Positions 17,140-26,071 of a DNA stretch of 64,000 bases are shown here, piece after piece. Numbering within the stretch: the first letter of the stretch is position 1; each line of letters opens with the position of its first letter. The notes under the pieces are model-generated. The model was given only the letters and a program-made list of their open reading frames with translations. It was not told the DNA's origin and did not search any database. The DNA is from JBNAGF01 sp049801055. Lineage in GTDB: Bacteria > Pseudomonadota > Alphaproteobacteria > Rhodobacterales > Rhodobacteraceae. The stretch spans positions 73,183-137,182 of the forward strand of contig NZ_JBNAGF010000014.1 in NCBI RefSeq assembly GCF_049801055.1. The letters run 5' to 3'. The position numbers were made by a program, and so were the translations under genes.

Positions 17140-17904
17140 ATGACCGAACTCCCAAATTCGACCGATCGCAAGATGGGTCTGGTGATCGATCTCGATACTT
17201 GCGTCGGATGCCATGCCTGCGTCATTTCCTGCAAAGGCTGGAACACCGAGAACTACGGAGCGCCACTTAGCGATCAGGATCCCTATGGCGCGGACCCCTC
17301 CGGCACATTTCTGAACCGGGTTCACAGCTATCATGTCCAGCCCGGGACTGGGCCGGCGCAGCTGGTTCATTTTCCGAAGTCCTGCCTGCATTGCGAAGAC
17401 GCGCCCTGCGTCACGGTCTGCCCGACAGGAGCAAGCTATAAACGAAGCGAAGACGGGATTGTTCTGGTCAACGAAGACCATTGCATCGGCTGCGGCCTGT
17501 GCGCGTGGTCCTGCCCCTACGGAGCGCGGGAGATGGATCTGGCCGAAGGTGTCATGAAAAAGTGCACGCTCTGTGTCGACCGGATTTATAACGAAAACCT
17601 GCCAGAAGTGGATCGCATTCCGTCCTGCGTGCGCACCTGCCCGGCCGGTGCCCGGCATTTCGGAGATCTCGGCGACCCCCAAAGCGACGTTTCACAGCTG
17701 GTAGCGGAACGCGGTGGCATGGATTTGATGCCCGAAATGGGAACGAAACCCGTCAACAAATATCTCCCACCGCGTCCCAAGGACACAATTGACGAGCAAA
17801 TTGACGTTCTGGCTCCGTTGTTGGCTCCTGTGGCCGAAGAACCGGGTGGGTTCATGCGCTGGCTCGACAAGGCGCTTGACCAGCTGCCTGGAGGGTCCGA
17901 CTGA
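17140..17904 (+). CDS. soeB: Sulfite dehydrogenase iron-sulfur subunit SoeB
   Basis: A 254-residue ferredoxin-like subunit that passes electrons from SoeA to the membrane anchor. Four cysteine clusters are visible: CVGCHACVISC (about 21-31), CLHCEDAPCVTVC with CP, CIGCGLCAWSCPYGA, and CTLCVDRI with CVRTCPAGARHFGD. This is the standard four-cluster layout of DmsB/PsrB/SoeB proteins. The start codon ATG at 17140 opens just before the first cluster. It is separated from soeA by a 100-bp spacer with the double-hairpin element and overlaps soeC by one base (TGATG). Confidence 0.88.
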   Translation: MTELPNSTDRKMGLVIDLDTCVGCHACVISCKGWNTENYGAPLSDQDPYGADPSGTFLNRVHSYHVQPGTGPAQLVHFPKSCLHCEDAPCVTVCPTGASYKRSEDGIVLVNEDHCIGCGLCAWSCPYGAREMDLAEGVMKKCTLCVDRIYNENLPEVDRIPSCVRTCPAGARHFGDLGDPQSDVSQLVAERGGMDLMPEMGTKPVNKYLPPRPKDTIDEQIDVLAPLLAPVAEEPGGFMRWLDKALDQLPGGSD

Positions 17905-18776
17905 TGCACCCTGCTCCTTCCGTCATCGTATTTACCACATTGTCGGGGCTCGGGTTCGGGCTGCTGTTCTTCCTGGGGCTTGGGCTGCCATCCGTATCCG
18001 GGTTCGTGGCGTTCGCCTTTTTTGCCATCGGATTCGGGCTGGCCGTGATCGGATTGCTGGCATCGACCTTTCACCTTGGCCACCCCGAGCGCGCATGGCG
18101 GGCCATGACCCAGTGGAAAACAAGCTGGCTCAGCCGTGAAGGCGTTTGCGCTGTCGCGGCACTACTGATCCTTGCGCTTTATGCTCTCGGGCCTGTTTTT
18201 TTTGGAACCCGCTGGCCTGTTCTGGGCGCGATCGGCAGTGCACTGAGCCTCGCAACGGTTTTCACCACCTCGATGATCTATACACAGCTAAAGACAATTC
18301 CGCGCTGGAACATGGGCTTAACCCCGGTTGTATTCCTGTCCTTCAGCCTTGCTGGTGGGGCATTGCTGGCCGGGCAGGTCCAACTTGCGACACTCTTGTT
18401 GACCATTGCTGCATTGGTGCAGCTTGCATACTGGGTGCTCGGCGACAAGGCGCTGGCGCGTTCAGGCACGGATCTCGGAACGGCAACAGGGCTTGGAGCG
18501 CGCGGCTCGGTTTCTGCTTTCGAGCCGCCGCATACAGGGTCCAACTATTTACTGCGTGAGTTTGTATTCGTTGTCGGCCGAAAACACGCTCAGAAGCTAC
18601 GGGTCATCGCATGGGTATTTGCTTTTGCGGTTCCCGTTGCCCTGCTCTTGCTGCCCTTCCATCATCTGCTGGCTGCCCTAGCCGTGCTTTCGCATCTGAT
18701 CGGTGTGGCAGTGTCCCGCTGGTTGTTCTTTGCCGAAGCCGAACATGTCGTGGGGCTGTACTACGGAAAGCGTTGA
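17904..18776 (+). CDS. soeC: Sulfite dehydrogenase membrane anchor SoeC
   Basis: A 290-residue integral membrane protein of the DmsC family with about eight predicted helices, starting MHPAPSVIVFTTLSGLGFGLLFFLGLG. It contains STFHLGHPERAWRAMTQWKTSWLSREG near residues 53-80, the His-containing loop common to DmsC/SoeC anchors. It should deliver electrons from sulfite to the quinone pool. It is translationally coupled to soeB and the operon ends at a terminator. Confidence 0.88.
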   Translation: MHPAPSVIVFTTLSGLGFGLLFFLGLGLPSVSGFVAFAFFAIGFGLAVIGLLASTFHLGHPERAWRAMTQWKTSWLSREGVCAVAALLILALYALGPVFFGTRWPVLGAIGSALSLATVFTTSMIYTQLKTIPRWNMGLTPVVFLSFSLAGGALLAGQVQLATLLLTIAALVQLAYWVLGDKALARSGTDLGTATGLGARGSVSAFEPPHTGSNYLLREFVFVVGRKHAQKLRVIAWVFAFAVPVALLLLPFHHLLAALAVLSHLIGVAVSRWLFFAEAEHVVGLYYGKR

Positions 18777-18826
18777 ACCCGCTATTGGCTCGGAACAGCG
18801 GGTACTTTCCGCAAGGCCCGAAGAAG

Positions 18827-18864
18827 AAAAGGCGGCGCTCCAGTTCGGAGGCCGCCCTTTTTTT
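18827..18864 (+). terminator. Terminator of soeABC
   Basis: A hairpin with a ggcggc/gccgcc core (18831-18836 and 18851-18856) is flanked by A residues on the left and followed by a run of about seven T on the right, directly before the convergent dapA. Confidence 0.75.
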
Positions 18865-18894
18865 GCGGGATCCTGAATCGATTCCAACCTGAGG

Positions 18895-19767
18895 TCAGAG
18901 AAGCCCTGCATGTGCCATTGCGGCGTCAATGGCAGCCTTTGTGCTGTCTTCGAGGCCGGTCAGCGGCAATCTGACTTCTTCGCTGCACAAGCCAAGGCGC
19001 GACAGGGCGTACTTTGCGCTCACCAACCCCGGCTCGATAAAGATCGCTTCGTGCAACGGCATCAGCTTGTCCTGATACTCAAGCGCCTTTGCATAGTCGC
19101 CGGCAAGAGTGGCTTGCTGGAACTCGGCACAAAGCTTGGGCGCAACATTCGCGGTCACAGAAATGCAGCCCACCCCGCCATGTGCATTGAAGCCCAGGGC
19201 AGATGCATCTTCGCCTGACAGCTGGACGAAGTCCGCGCCGCAGCTGGCGCGCTGCTGAGAGACACGAGTGATATCACCGGTCGCGTCCTTTACGCCTGCA
19301 ATCCGTGGCAGCTTGGCCAGCTCTCCCATTGTCTCAGGTGTCATATCGACAATCGAACGGCCGGGAATGTTGTAAATGATGATCGGCAGATCGCCGCAAT
19401 CATGGAGGGCGGTGAAATGGGCGACCATGCCGCGCTGGGTTGGCTTGTTGTAGTAAGGTGTCACCACAAGTGCCGCATCGGCACCGACCCGCTCGGCGAA
19501 CTGCACAAAGCGGATAGCTTCAATTGTATTGTTGGACCCTGCGCCAGCGATCACCGGAACCCGGCCGGCTGCGGCCTTGACCACCTCTTCGACCACGGTT
19601 TCGTGTTCTTCGTGGGTCAGTGTCGGGCTTTCGCCGGTGGTTCCAACCGGCACGAGACCCGTCGACCCTTCGTCAATCTGCCATTCGACAAGGTGTTTGA
19701 GCGTCTCCAAATCCAGCTCACCGTTTCGAAACGGGGTGACGAGGGCCGGCATAGAGCCTTTGAACAT
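18895..19767 (-). CDS. dapA: 4-hydroxy-tetrahydrodipicolinate synthase
   Basis: Condenses pyruvate with aspartate semialdehyde in lysine and diaminopimelate synthesis. The TIM-barrel family is clear: GSMPALVTPF, GTTGESPTLTHEEH, the active-site Tyr in TPYYNKPTQRG, IIYNIPGRS, and IAGVKDATGD with the Schiff-base Lys near residue 161. The length is 290 residues. The ATG at 19767 is preceded by aagggag at 7 bases; the longer in-frame extension upstream has no family similarity. It is single and convergent with soeC. Confidence 0.93.
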   Translation of the reverse strand: MFKGSMPALVTPFRNGELDLETLKHLVEWQIDEGSTGLVPVGTTGESPTLTHEEHETVVEEVVKAAAGRVPVIAGAGSNNTIEAIRFVQFAERVGADAALVVTPYYNKPTQRGMVAHFTALHDCGDLPIIIYNIPGRSIVDMTPETMGELAKLPRIAGVKDATGDITRVSQQRASCGADFVQLSGEDASALGFNAHGGVGCISVTANVAPKLCAEFQQATLAGDYAKALEYQDKLMPLHEAIFIEPGLVSAKYALSRLGLCSEEVRLPLTGLEDSTKAAIDAAMAHAGLL

Positions 19768-19904
19768 GGGTGCGCTCCCTTGGTTGCAGTGCTGCGGGCA
19801 CAAGCCCGCCGAATGAGCCCCCGACCAAAGATTGTGTGTTGATCCCGGCGGGAGTCGGATTATCGTGACAGGCTGTAGCCTTGGTTCGTTGGGAAATGCA
19901 AGGG

Positions 19905-21890
19905 ATGACACGCATACTTGCCCTGCTTGCGGCATTGATTTTCTCGACCGCATTCACGTCGAGTGCCGTTGAGGCCGATTCTGCGGACAACCTTCGCGCA
20001 GCCGTGACCGAGATGCGCAGAGACAACTGGACCGAGGCCTTAAGGGTGGCCGGCGAGCGCGGCTCGGTCACACGGGACATCGTAGTTTGGCATTGGCTGC
20101 GTGCAGGCAAAGGATCATCGGGCGACGTGCTCGTGTTTCTGGATCGGCGGCCGGACTGGCCGGGGCTGGACTGGTTGCGGCGCAAGAGTGAACCATCTTT
20201 CACCAATGCAGATCCGGACAGAGTTCTGCAATTTTACGATGGCAACCCGCCGAAGACCGCTGAAGGCGCACTGAACTTTGCTGCGGCCTTGTTGGCCAAG
20301 GGAAACGAGGGTGACGCGCACGCCGAACTGGTCAAAGCTTGGCGCACAATGCCAATGGGTAGCGGTTTGCAATCGGAATACCTGAAGAAATACCGAAAAC
20401 TGCTGGCGCCACATCACGAGGCCCGATTGGACCGGCTACTGTGGGACGGTCACAAGGTCAGCGGGCGCCGTATGGTGCCGCTGGTCAGCGATGGCCATCG
20501 CAAACTGGCCGAAGCGCGATTGGCGCTGCAGGATCTGGCGCCGGGTGTTGACGACCGGATCGCTGCGGTTCCTGCTGGGCTCAAAACATCGCCCGGGCTG
20601 GCGCATGACCGGTTTGTATGGCGCGACAGAAAGGGCTTTGACGATAGCGCAGTAGAGCTGATGCTGAGCCGGTCGAAATCACCTGAAGCGCTGGGTGAAC
20701 CTCAGGCATGGGCGCAGCGCCGCCGCAACCTTGCCCGCCAAAAGATGCGGGACGGTGACTCACAGACAGCCTACAAGATCGCGGCGCACCACCATCTGAC
20801 ACCAGAGGCCGGCTATGCCTTTGCCGATCTGGAGTGGATTGCGGGCTTTGTCGCTCTTCGCAAACTGGATGATCCGGCAACCGCAGTGCAGCATTTCGAA
20901 CGTTTTGAAACCGCGGTCGCTTCTCCGATCTCGAAGGGACGGGCCGGATACTGGATCGGTCGCGCATACGAGGCGATGGGAGACATTGACAAAGCACAGG
21001 CCGGATATGCGCTCGCGGCCGAGTTTCAGACGTCATACTATGGGCTTCTGGCAGCCGAGCGGATCGGACGGCCATTCGATCCGAAACTCATGCAGCCTCG
21101 GCAGCCAGACAGCTGGAAGACCGAGAGTTTCATGGGGTCGACTGTGCTGCAGGCGGGTCTGCTCCTGCTGGAGGCGAGCGAATTGGACCTCGCCGAACGG
21201 TTTCTGACCCATTTGGTCGAAGGGCTACAGCCGGAACCGGCCCAGCGCCTTGGTGACATGGTTCTTGATATGAACCAACCCCATCTGGCCGTGATGATTG
21301 CCAAACGAGCTGCTCGCACGGGTGTGGTGATCCCAAATGCCTATTTCCCGTTACACCCATTGGCGAAAATGGATCTGCCGATGGCTCCGGAAATGAGCCT
21401 TGCCATTGCCCGACGGGAAAGTGAATTTGATCCGGTCGTGATCAGCGGCGCAGGCGCGCGGGGTCTGATGCAAGTCATGCCGGCAACGGCCAAGCTGGTT
21501 GCAACGGATCTGGGCATTCTCGGCGGGCACAGTACCGACCGGCTGATCGGGGACTGGAAATACAACGCCAAGCTGGGGGCCAATTATCTGGCCGGGCTCG
21601 CCGGCGATTTTCGGGGCAATGTGGTGATGATGTCGGCCGGCTACAACGCGGGTCCGCGGCGACCAATTTCCTGGATGCAGAGGTTTGGTGATCCGCGCAG
21701 TTCCGGGTCTGAGGGCGGAATGGACATCGTCGACTGGATCGAACACATTCCTTTCAATGAAACCCGAAACTACGTGATGCGCGTGACCGAAAGCCTGCCG
21801 ATCTATCGGGCTCGCCTTGAAAAGAAACCCCTGCCCGTTCCCTTCTCGCAGGAGTTGACCGGGTCAACTCTTTATTCGTTCGCGCCATAG
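19905..21890 (+). CDS. slt: Periplasmic soluble lytic murein transglycosylase
   Basis: Cleaves peptidoglycan glycan strands to 1,6-anhydro-muropeptides in the periplasm. The signal peptide is MTRILALLAALIFSTAFTSSAVEA. A long alpha-superhelical region with TPR-like repeats (about residues 40-460) precedes the C-terminal SLT domain: LAIARRESEFDP with the catalytic Glu near 505, then GARGLMQVMPATAKLVA and SAGYNAGPRRPISWM. It is 661 residues from the ATG at 19905; ATG 19896 and TTG 19881 are in frame but less well spaced from the ggga site. Its last 27 bases overlap the 3-prime end of the opposite-strand EamA gene. Confidence 0.87.
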   Translation: MTRILALLAALIFSTAFTSSAVEADSADNLRAAVTEMRRDNWTEALRVAGERGSVTRDIVVWHWLRAGKGSSGDVLVFLDRRPDWPGLDWLRRKSEPSFTNADPDRVLQFYDGNPPKTAEGALNFAAALLAKGNEGDAHAELVKAWRTMPMGSGLQSEYLKKYRKLLAPHHEARLDRLLWDGHKVSGRRMVPLVSDGHRKLAEARLALQDLAPGVDDRIAAVPAGLKTSPGLAHDRFVWRDRKGFDDSAVELMLSRSKSPEALGEPQAWAQRRRNLARQKMRDGDSQTAYKIAAHHHLTPEAGYAFADLEWIAGFVALRKLDDPATAVQHFERFETAVASPISKGRAGYWIGRAYEAMGDIDKAQAGYALAAEFQTSYYGLLAAERIGRPFDPKLMQPRQPDSWKTESFMGSTVLQAGLLLLEASELDLAERFLTHLVEGLQPEPAQRLGDMVLDMNQPHLAVMIAKRAARTGVVIPNAYFPLHPLAKMDLPMAPEMSLAIARRESEFDPVVISGAGARGLMQVMPATAKLVATDLGILGGHSTDRLIGDWKYNAKLGANYLAGLAGDFRGNVVMMSAGYNAGPRRPISWMQRFGDPRSSGSEGGMDIVDWIEHIPFNETRNYVMRVTESLPIYRARLEKKPLPVPFSQELTGSTLYSFAP

Positions 21891-22754
21891 GGTAAACAGC
21901 CCCGCCGCGACAATCAGACCGGATCCCACGACGACAGCATTGCGCAGGTTCTCGTCGAACAGCGTGATTCCAAGAATGGACGCCCAGAGCAGATGGAAGT
22001 AGGCAAAGGGCTGCACGGCACTGGCCTCGGCCACCTCGTAGCACTTGATCAGTAGCCAATGCCCCAACGCGCCGGTAAGGCATAACAAAGACATCCACTT
22101 CCAGTCCGACGCGCTCATCGGCTCCCAGAACCAGACGCCGATCGCGGTCATCATCACCGCGCCGGCAATACCGGTCCAGAAAAAGCTGGTTGTGGAATCG
22201 TCCTGCCGCGCGACATATCGGGTCAGCAGTCCGTAAAGTGCGAACATCAACGCTGAAATCAGCGGGATGATGGCCGCCGGATGAAACACGCCCATGCCCG
22301 GCTGCAGGATGATCAAAACGCCGATGCATCCAACCCCGATGGCCATCCATCGACGCCAGCCAACCTTTTCTCCCAGTACCGGGCCACTGAGCGCCGCGAC
22401 AAGAAGCGGGTAGCAAATGAAAACAGCCTGACTTTCGATCAGGCCAAGGATGGTAAAGCCATAAACGGCAACGCAAATCTCACCTGCCAAAAGCAACCCG
22501 CGCAGAATCTGTAGAAACGGCTGTCTCGTATAAGCGGCACGTCGCAATCCACCCGAGGATCGTGCCGCCAGAGCCACGACAAAGACTGCAAAGAACCAAT
22601 ACCGGATCATCACCACCATGTAGGTGTTGTAGGTTCCGGCCAGATGGCGAGAAATTCCGTCTTGCAAGGCAAATACGATTGTGGCTGCCAGCATCAGCAG
22701 AATGCCCATTGGGACATTGTTTGACTGTTCCCGCGTCACCGAAGCATCCGACAT
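21864..22754 (-). CDS. EamA/RhaT-family drug/metabolite transporter
   Basis: A 296-residue inner-membrane protein with about ten helices arranged as two EamA repeats: GILLMLAATIVFALQDGISRHL in the first half and ALMFALYGLLTRYVAR opening the second. It is typical of DMT exporters; the substrate is unknown. The ends of this gene and slt overlap tail to tail by 27 bases. The next minus-strand gene upstream is mnmD, 13 bases away, so the two may be co-transcribed. Confidence 0.85.
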   Translation of the reverse strand: MSDASVTREQSNNVPMGILLMLAATIVFALQDGISRHLAGTYNTYMVVMIRYWFFAVFVVALAARSSGGLRRAAYTRQPFLQILRGLLLAGEICVAVYGFTILGLIESQAVFICYPLLVAALSGPVLGEKVGWRRWMAIGVGCIGVLIILQPGMGVFHPAAIIPLISALMFALYGLLTRYVARQDDSTTSFFWTGIAGAVMMTAIGVWFWEPMSASDWKWMSLLCLTGALGHWLLIKCYEVAEASAVQPFAYFHLLWASILGITLFDENLRNAVVVGSGLIVAAGLFTLWRERIKS

Positions 22755-22767
22755 CTGGTTCCGGTCC

Positions 22768-23442
22768 CTATCGGGCCAAGAACGCGGCCCGTGTCATGTG
22801 CCGCTTGCGCCCGAAACCGGGCGTGCGGGTTATCGTGAATCCTGCGGCCTCCAGCCCACGTCTCACAAAGCCGGCCGCAGTGTAAGTCGCGGCCGTGCCC
22901 TGCGGTGTCGTGTGCCGTGCCACCTCTTCCATCAACCCTTCTTCCCAAAGCTCGGGATTCTTGGCCGGTGAAAACCCGTCCAGAAACCAAGCATCTGCCT
23001 TGCCTGTCCATCCCGACAACGACACACGGGCGTCGCCGATGATCACTTCTGCATGCAATGTATCCAGATTGCAGATCCCCTGCCCCGGCCAAGCTGCCAG
23101 GAACCGATCGGCCCAGGGCGATAGCTCTGGAAAGGCCTCCAGCGCGCGCTCCATATCGGTGGGGGACATCGGGAATGCCTCGAAACTGGTGAACCGCAGG
23201 GGCGTCGTCTGTCCAGATCTTTCCCACTCGGCCCAGGTGGCCAGCAGATTCAGCCCGGTCCCAAAGCCCAGTTCCGCCACCTGAAACCCCGGCACAAACC
23301 GCGCAGGCAAATCGTTTCCAGCCAGAAAAACATGCCGGGTTTCCGCAAGCCCGTTCTGCAAAGAAAAATAGGGATCGTCGAACCGGTCGGAAACCGGGAC
23401 CTGTTCTTCGGTCCAGTTGAGTTTCGCCTGCCTCTCTGTCAT
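22768..23442 (-). CDS. mnmD: tRNA U34 mnm5s2U methyltransferase, stand-alone MnmD
   Basis: SAM-dependent methylation of nm5s2U to mnm5s2U at the tRNA wobble base. This matches the N-terminal domain of E. coli bifunctional MnmC. Visible features are DDPYFSLQNGLAETRHVFLAGNDLP, the SAM motif VAELGFGTGLNLLATW (about 53-68) and the DAWFLDGFSPAKNPELW catalytic region. It has 224 residues and ends after this domain (KRHMTRAAFLAR), so it is not fused to the oxidase domain. The ATG at 23442 was chosen over a much longer frame that only shadows the opposite strand. It is divergent from the separate FAD domain gene. Confidence 0.88.
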   Translation of the reverse strand: MTERQAKLNWTEEQVPVSDRFDDPYFSLQNGLAETRHVFLAGNDLPARFVPGFQVAELGFGTGLNLLATWAEWERSGQTTPLRFTSFEAFPMSPTDMERALEAFPELSPWADRFLAAWPGQGICNLDTLHAEVIIGDARVSLSGWTGKADAWFLDGFSPAKNPELWEEGLMEEVARHTTPQGTAATYTAAGFVRRGLEAAGFTITRTPGFGRKRHMTRAAFLAR

Positions 23443-23499
23443 GCGATGATCCGTCCGGCTGCAACGACGCGACACTGAAGAAACCGACGGAGAATGGCA

Positions 23500-24534
23500 A
23501 TGGTGGATGTGACAGTACGCGGTGCCGGGATTTTCGGCCTGTCGATCGCTTGGATCTGCGCCCAGCGCGGCGCGGAGGTCCGGGTTGTAGACCCGCACGG
23601 CCCCGGGGCGGGAGCCAGTGGCGGACTCGTGGGCGCATTGGCCCCTCATGTGCCGGAAAATTGGAATGCCAAGAAAGCCTTTCAGTTCGATAGCCTTGTC
23701 ATGGCCGAGAGCTTCTGGAAGGGGGTCGAGGCCGCGGGCGGCGTGTCTCCCGGATATGGACGGCTTGGACGCTTGCAACCGATTCCGGATGCCCGAGCAC
23801 TTGAGATGGCTCGAAAACGCGAAGCTTCCGCTCAGAAACTGTGGCAGGGGCATGCGGCTTGGACAGTTCGGCAATTGTCTGAACTGGGCGCCTGGGTGCC
23901 GCCCAGCGCGTCCGGCTTTGTCATCCACGATTCTTTGAGTGCACGGATGCATCCCCGCCGTGCCTGTTCCGCGCTGGTTTCGGCGCTGTCTGTGCGAGGT
24001 GTCGAAGTCGTGTCCGATGCACCTGACCAAGGCGCTGTTGTACATGCCAAGGGTTTCGCGGGGCTGGAGGAGTTGAACAAGGCATTTGGCCGGCCTCTGG
24101 GCAACGGCGTCAAAGGTCAGGCCGCCCTGTTGCGGTTTGACGCAGGAGATGTTCCTCAGTTGTTCGCTGACTCGCTGCATCTGATACCACACGCGGACGG
24201 AACGCTGGCGATCGGCTCAACCTCCGAACGCGATTTCAAAGACTCCAAAGGCACCGACGAAGCATTGGACGATGTAATCGAGCGGGCCATGCGTGCCATG
24301 CCAATCCTGCACGGAGCCGAAGTTATCGAACGGTGGGCTGGCGTTCGGCCCCGGTCCCGGTCCCGCGCTCCCATGTTAGGGGCGTGGCCCGGACAGACCG
24401 GACATTTCATCGCCAATGGCGGGTTCAAGATCGGCTTTGGAATGGCTCCGAAAGTTGCCGAAGTCATGGCGGACCTGATCCTTGAAGGCAACGATGAAAT
24501 TCCCGAAGGCTTTCGCGTCGAAGACAACCTCTAG
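23500..24534 (+). CDS. FAD-dependent oxidoreductase, MnmC2-like
   Basis: A DAO-family flavoenzyme with the N-terminal dinucleotide fold VTVRGAGIFGLSIAWICAQRGAEVRVVD and the C-terminal FAD segment GVRPRSRSRAPMLG...NGGFKIGFGMAPKVAEVMADLI. Being directly divergent from mnmD, it most likely supplies the cmnm5s2U demodification activity (the C-terminal half of E. coli MnmC), as a separate polypeptide of 344 residues. The start at 23500 is set by a cggag site 7 bases upstream; the ATG at 23494 is only 1 base from it. A general amino-acid oxidase is the alternative. The stop overlaps the next gene tail to tail by 4 bases. Confidence 0.75.
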   Translation: MVDVTVRGAGIFGLSIAWICAQRGAEVRVVDPHGPGAGASGGLVGALAPHVPENWNAKKAFQFDSLVMAESFWKGVEAAGGVSPGYGRLGRLQPIPDARALEMARKREASAQKLWQGHAAWTVRQLSELGAWVPPSASGFVIHDSLSARMHPRRACSALVSALSVRGVEVVSDAPDQGAVVHAKGFAGLEELNKAFGRPLGNGVKGQAALLRFDAGDVPQLFADSLHLIPHADGTLAIGSTSERDFKDSKGTDEALDDVIERAMRAMPILHGAEVIERWAGVRPRSRSRAPMLGAWPGQTGHFIANGGFKIGFGMAPKVAEVMADLILEGNDEIPEGFRVEDNL

Positions 24535-25337
24535 GCAGGCGACGCCTTTGCCTGCATGCATTGCCGCCCGCCCGGGCCTCGTACCCAGAATTCCTGTCCA
24601 TTGCGGCACAATTCAGCCGTTTCAAAATGCATCAGCGGCGAGGACGCCCGAAACGCGAACTCACGCAATGGCCCCAACAGGTTTCTGGCCATCAGCATCA
24701 GCTGCTGCGCCAATAGCGGGCCATGCACGACCAACCCTGCATAACCTTCCACGTCGCGTGCATAATCAAGATCATAGTGGATCCTGTGCCCGTTGAAGGT
24801 CAGGGCAGAGTAGCGGAATAGAAACGTGCTATCGTATGACACGTTTTCACAGTCGGTCTCATCCGTTCGCGCCGGTGGAGGAACAGGAAGAGGCGCGTTC
24901 GGATCAGGATCTTGACGGTATACAAGGTCCTGCCATTCCGTCAGGCATAGACGATCCTCCTGACGGAACTCGTGGCGCAGGGTGACAAATGCCAACGGCC
25001 CGGTCCGCCCTGATTTTCGTGTTACCTCCTGCAAGATCGAACATCGCTCTGCCGGGATGCCAGCTCGCAATGGCTTATCAAACCGGAGTTGCCCGCCGGC
25101 CCACATCCGGCGAGGCAATCCCAGATCCGGGATCAATCCTTGACCGGTTTCTGGGTGGCCGTCCCGTCCGAGTTTGGACGGCGGGCGGGGGCTCCAGAAG
25201 TACAGCTGGTGAAAGAACGGCGGCAGATCAGATCCGATTTCAATTGCGGGAGTTTCCCCCATGGCCACCTGAAACGCTACGGCGCGGGCAGGGTCCAAGT
25301 GGTCGAACTGAATTTCGCTGGGCCGTTCAGGTTCCAT
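24531..25337 (-). CDS. MaoC/Meh-like acyl-CoA hydratase
   Basis: A 268-residue protein resembling mesaconyl-C4-CoA (3-methylfumaryl-CoA) hydratases and fungal HTD2-type dehydratases. It has an N-terminal non-catalytic hot-dog half (MWAGGQLRFDKPLRAGIPAERCSILQEVTRKSGRTGPLAFVTLRHEF) and a C-terminal half with RYSALTFNGHRIHYDLDYARDVEGYAGLVVHGPL, which contains the hydratase-2 Asn-Gly-His and downstream VHGPL signature. No related pathway genes lie next to it, so the acyl-CoA substrate is undetermined. Confidence 0.75.
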   Translation of the reverse strand: MEPERPSEIQFDHLDPARAVAFQVAMGETPAIEIGSDLPPFFHQLYFWSPRPPSKLGRDGHPETGQGLIPDLGLPRRMWAGGQLRFDKPLRAGIPAERCSILQEVTRKSGRTGPLAFVTLRHEFRQEDRLCLTEWQDLVYRQDPDPNAPLPVPPPARTDETDCENVSYDSTFLFRYSALTFNGHRIHYDLDYARDVEGYAGLVVHGPLLAQQLMLMARNLLGPLREFAFRASSPLMHFETAELCRNGQEFWVRGPGGRQCMQAKASPA

Positions 25338-25390
25338 AGGCTGAACCCTAGAGGGCTGTCACCACTCCGACAACCGCGCAGCCGTTGCAA

Positions 25391-25939
25391 TCAGCTCGTT
25401 ATTCCGATTTCAGCATGCAGCTTTTTCATCAACGCAGCAACGGACGCCTCGTAACGATCGCTGAGCAGCCTGTCGTCTTCTGCAAACGCCTTGCCGCTGC
25501 CGGCAAGGTGAACGGCCGGTCCGGTCAGAAGACGTGGCTGGAACGGCATGAGGAACAACCGCAGCAGAGATTGCGCCTGCTCACCGCCTGCGCGGCCCGC
25601 GGCTGCCGACATCACCGCGACAGGTTTGTCTTTCCACGGCGATCCATCGGTCCGGCTGATCCAATCAAGCGCATTCTTCAAAACGCCCGGGGGCGCCTTG
25701 TTGTATTCCGGGGTCGAGATAACCACCGCATCGGCATTCGCAACCTGATCTGCCAGCTTTTGCACCGCCTTGGGAATACCCGACTCGCTCTCGGCATCTC
25801 CGTCGTAAAGCGGCAGGTTCAGATCGGCCTCGACATAGGCGCAGGTCCCAAACAGCCGCACGGCCTCGCGCAGGAGTTTCCGGTTCGTCGAAGGCTGGCG
25901 CAGCGCGCCGGAAATACCCAAAAGAACGGGGTCAGACAT
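25391..25939 (-). CDS. NADPH-dependent FMN reductase family protein
   Basis: A flavodoxin-fold reductase of 182 residues. It shows the phosphate-binding loop SGALRQPSTNRKLLREAV near the N terminus and the conserved ISTPEYNKAPPGVLKNALDWISR segment (about 75-97) found in azo/quinone/chromate reductases. It is cytoplasmic, uses NAD(P)H, and its natural acceptor is unknown. Single gene. Confidence 0.85.
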   Translation of the reverse strand: MSDPVLLGISGALRQPSTNRKLLREAVRLFGTCAYVEADLNLPLYDGDAESESGIPKAVQKLADQVANADAVVISTPEYNKAPPGVLKNALDWISRTDGSPWKDKPVAVMSAAAGRAGGEQAQSLLRLFLMPFQPRLLTGPAVHLAGSGKAFAEDDRLLSDRYEASVAALMKKLHAEIGITS

Positions 25940-26071
25940 CTTGAGGTCCTCATCGTGTGCATTCCAAGCGCACCCTAGGAAACCGTGGCAAAAGAGAAAG
26001 CCCCCTGCACGCGCAGCCAGTGTTCGTCCATGCGAAGGCTGCGCGCTACATTCTGAATTCTATCGCAAGGC

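Noticed and set aside
26006..26017. Palindrome ctgcacgcgcag as a terminator of the ompA-like gene
   Set aside because: The stem is very short and the following minus-strand bases are only partly T-rich; support is too weak to list.
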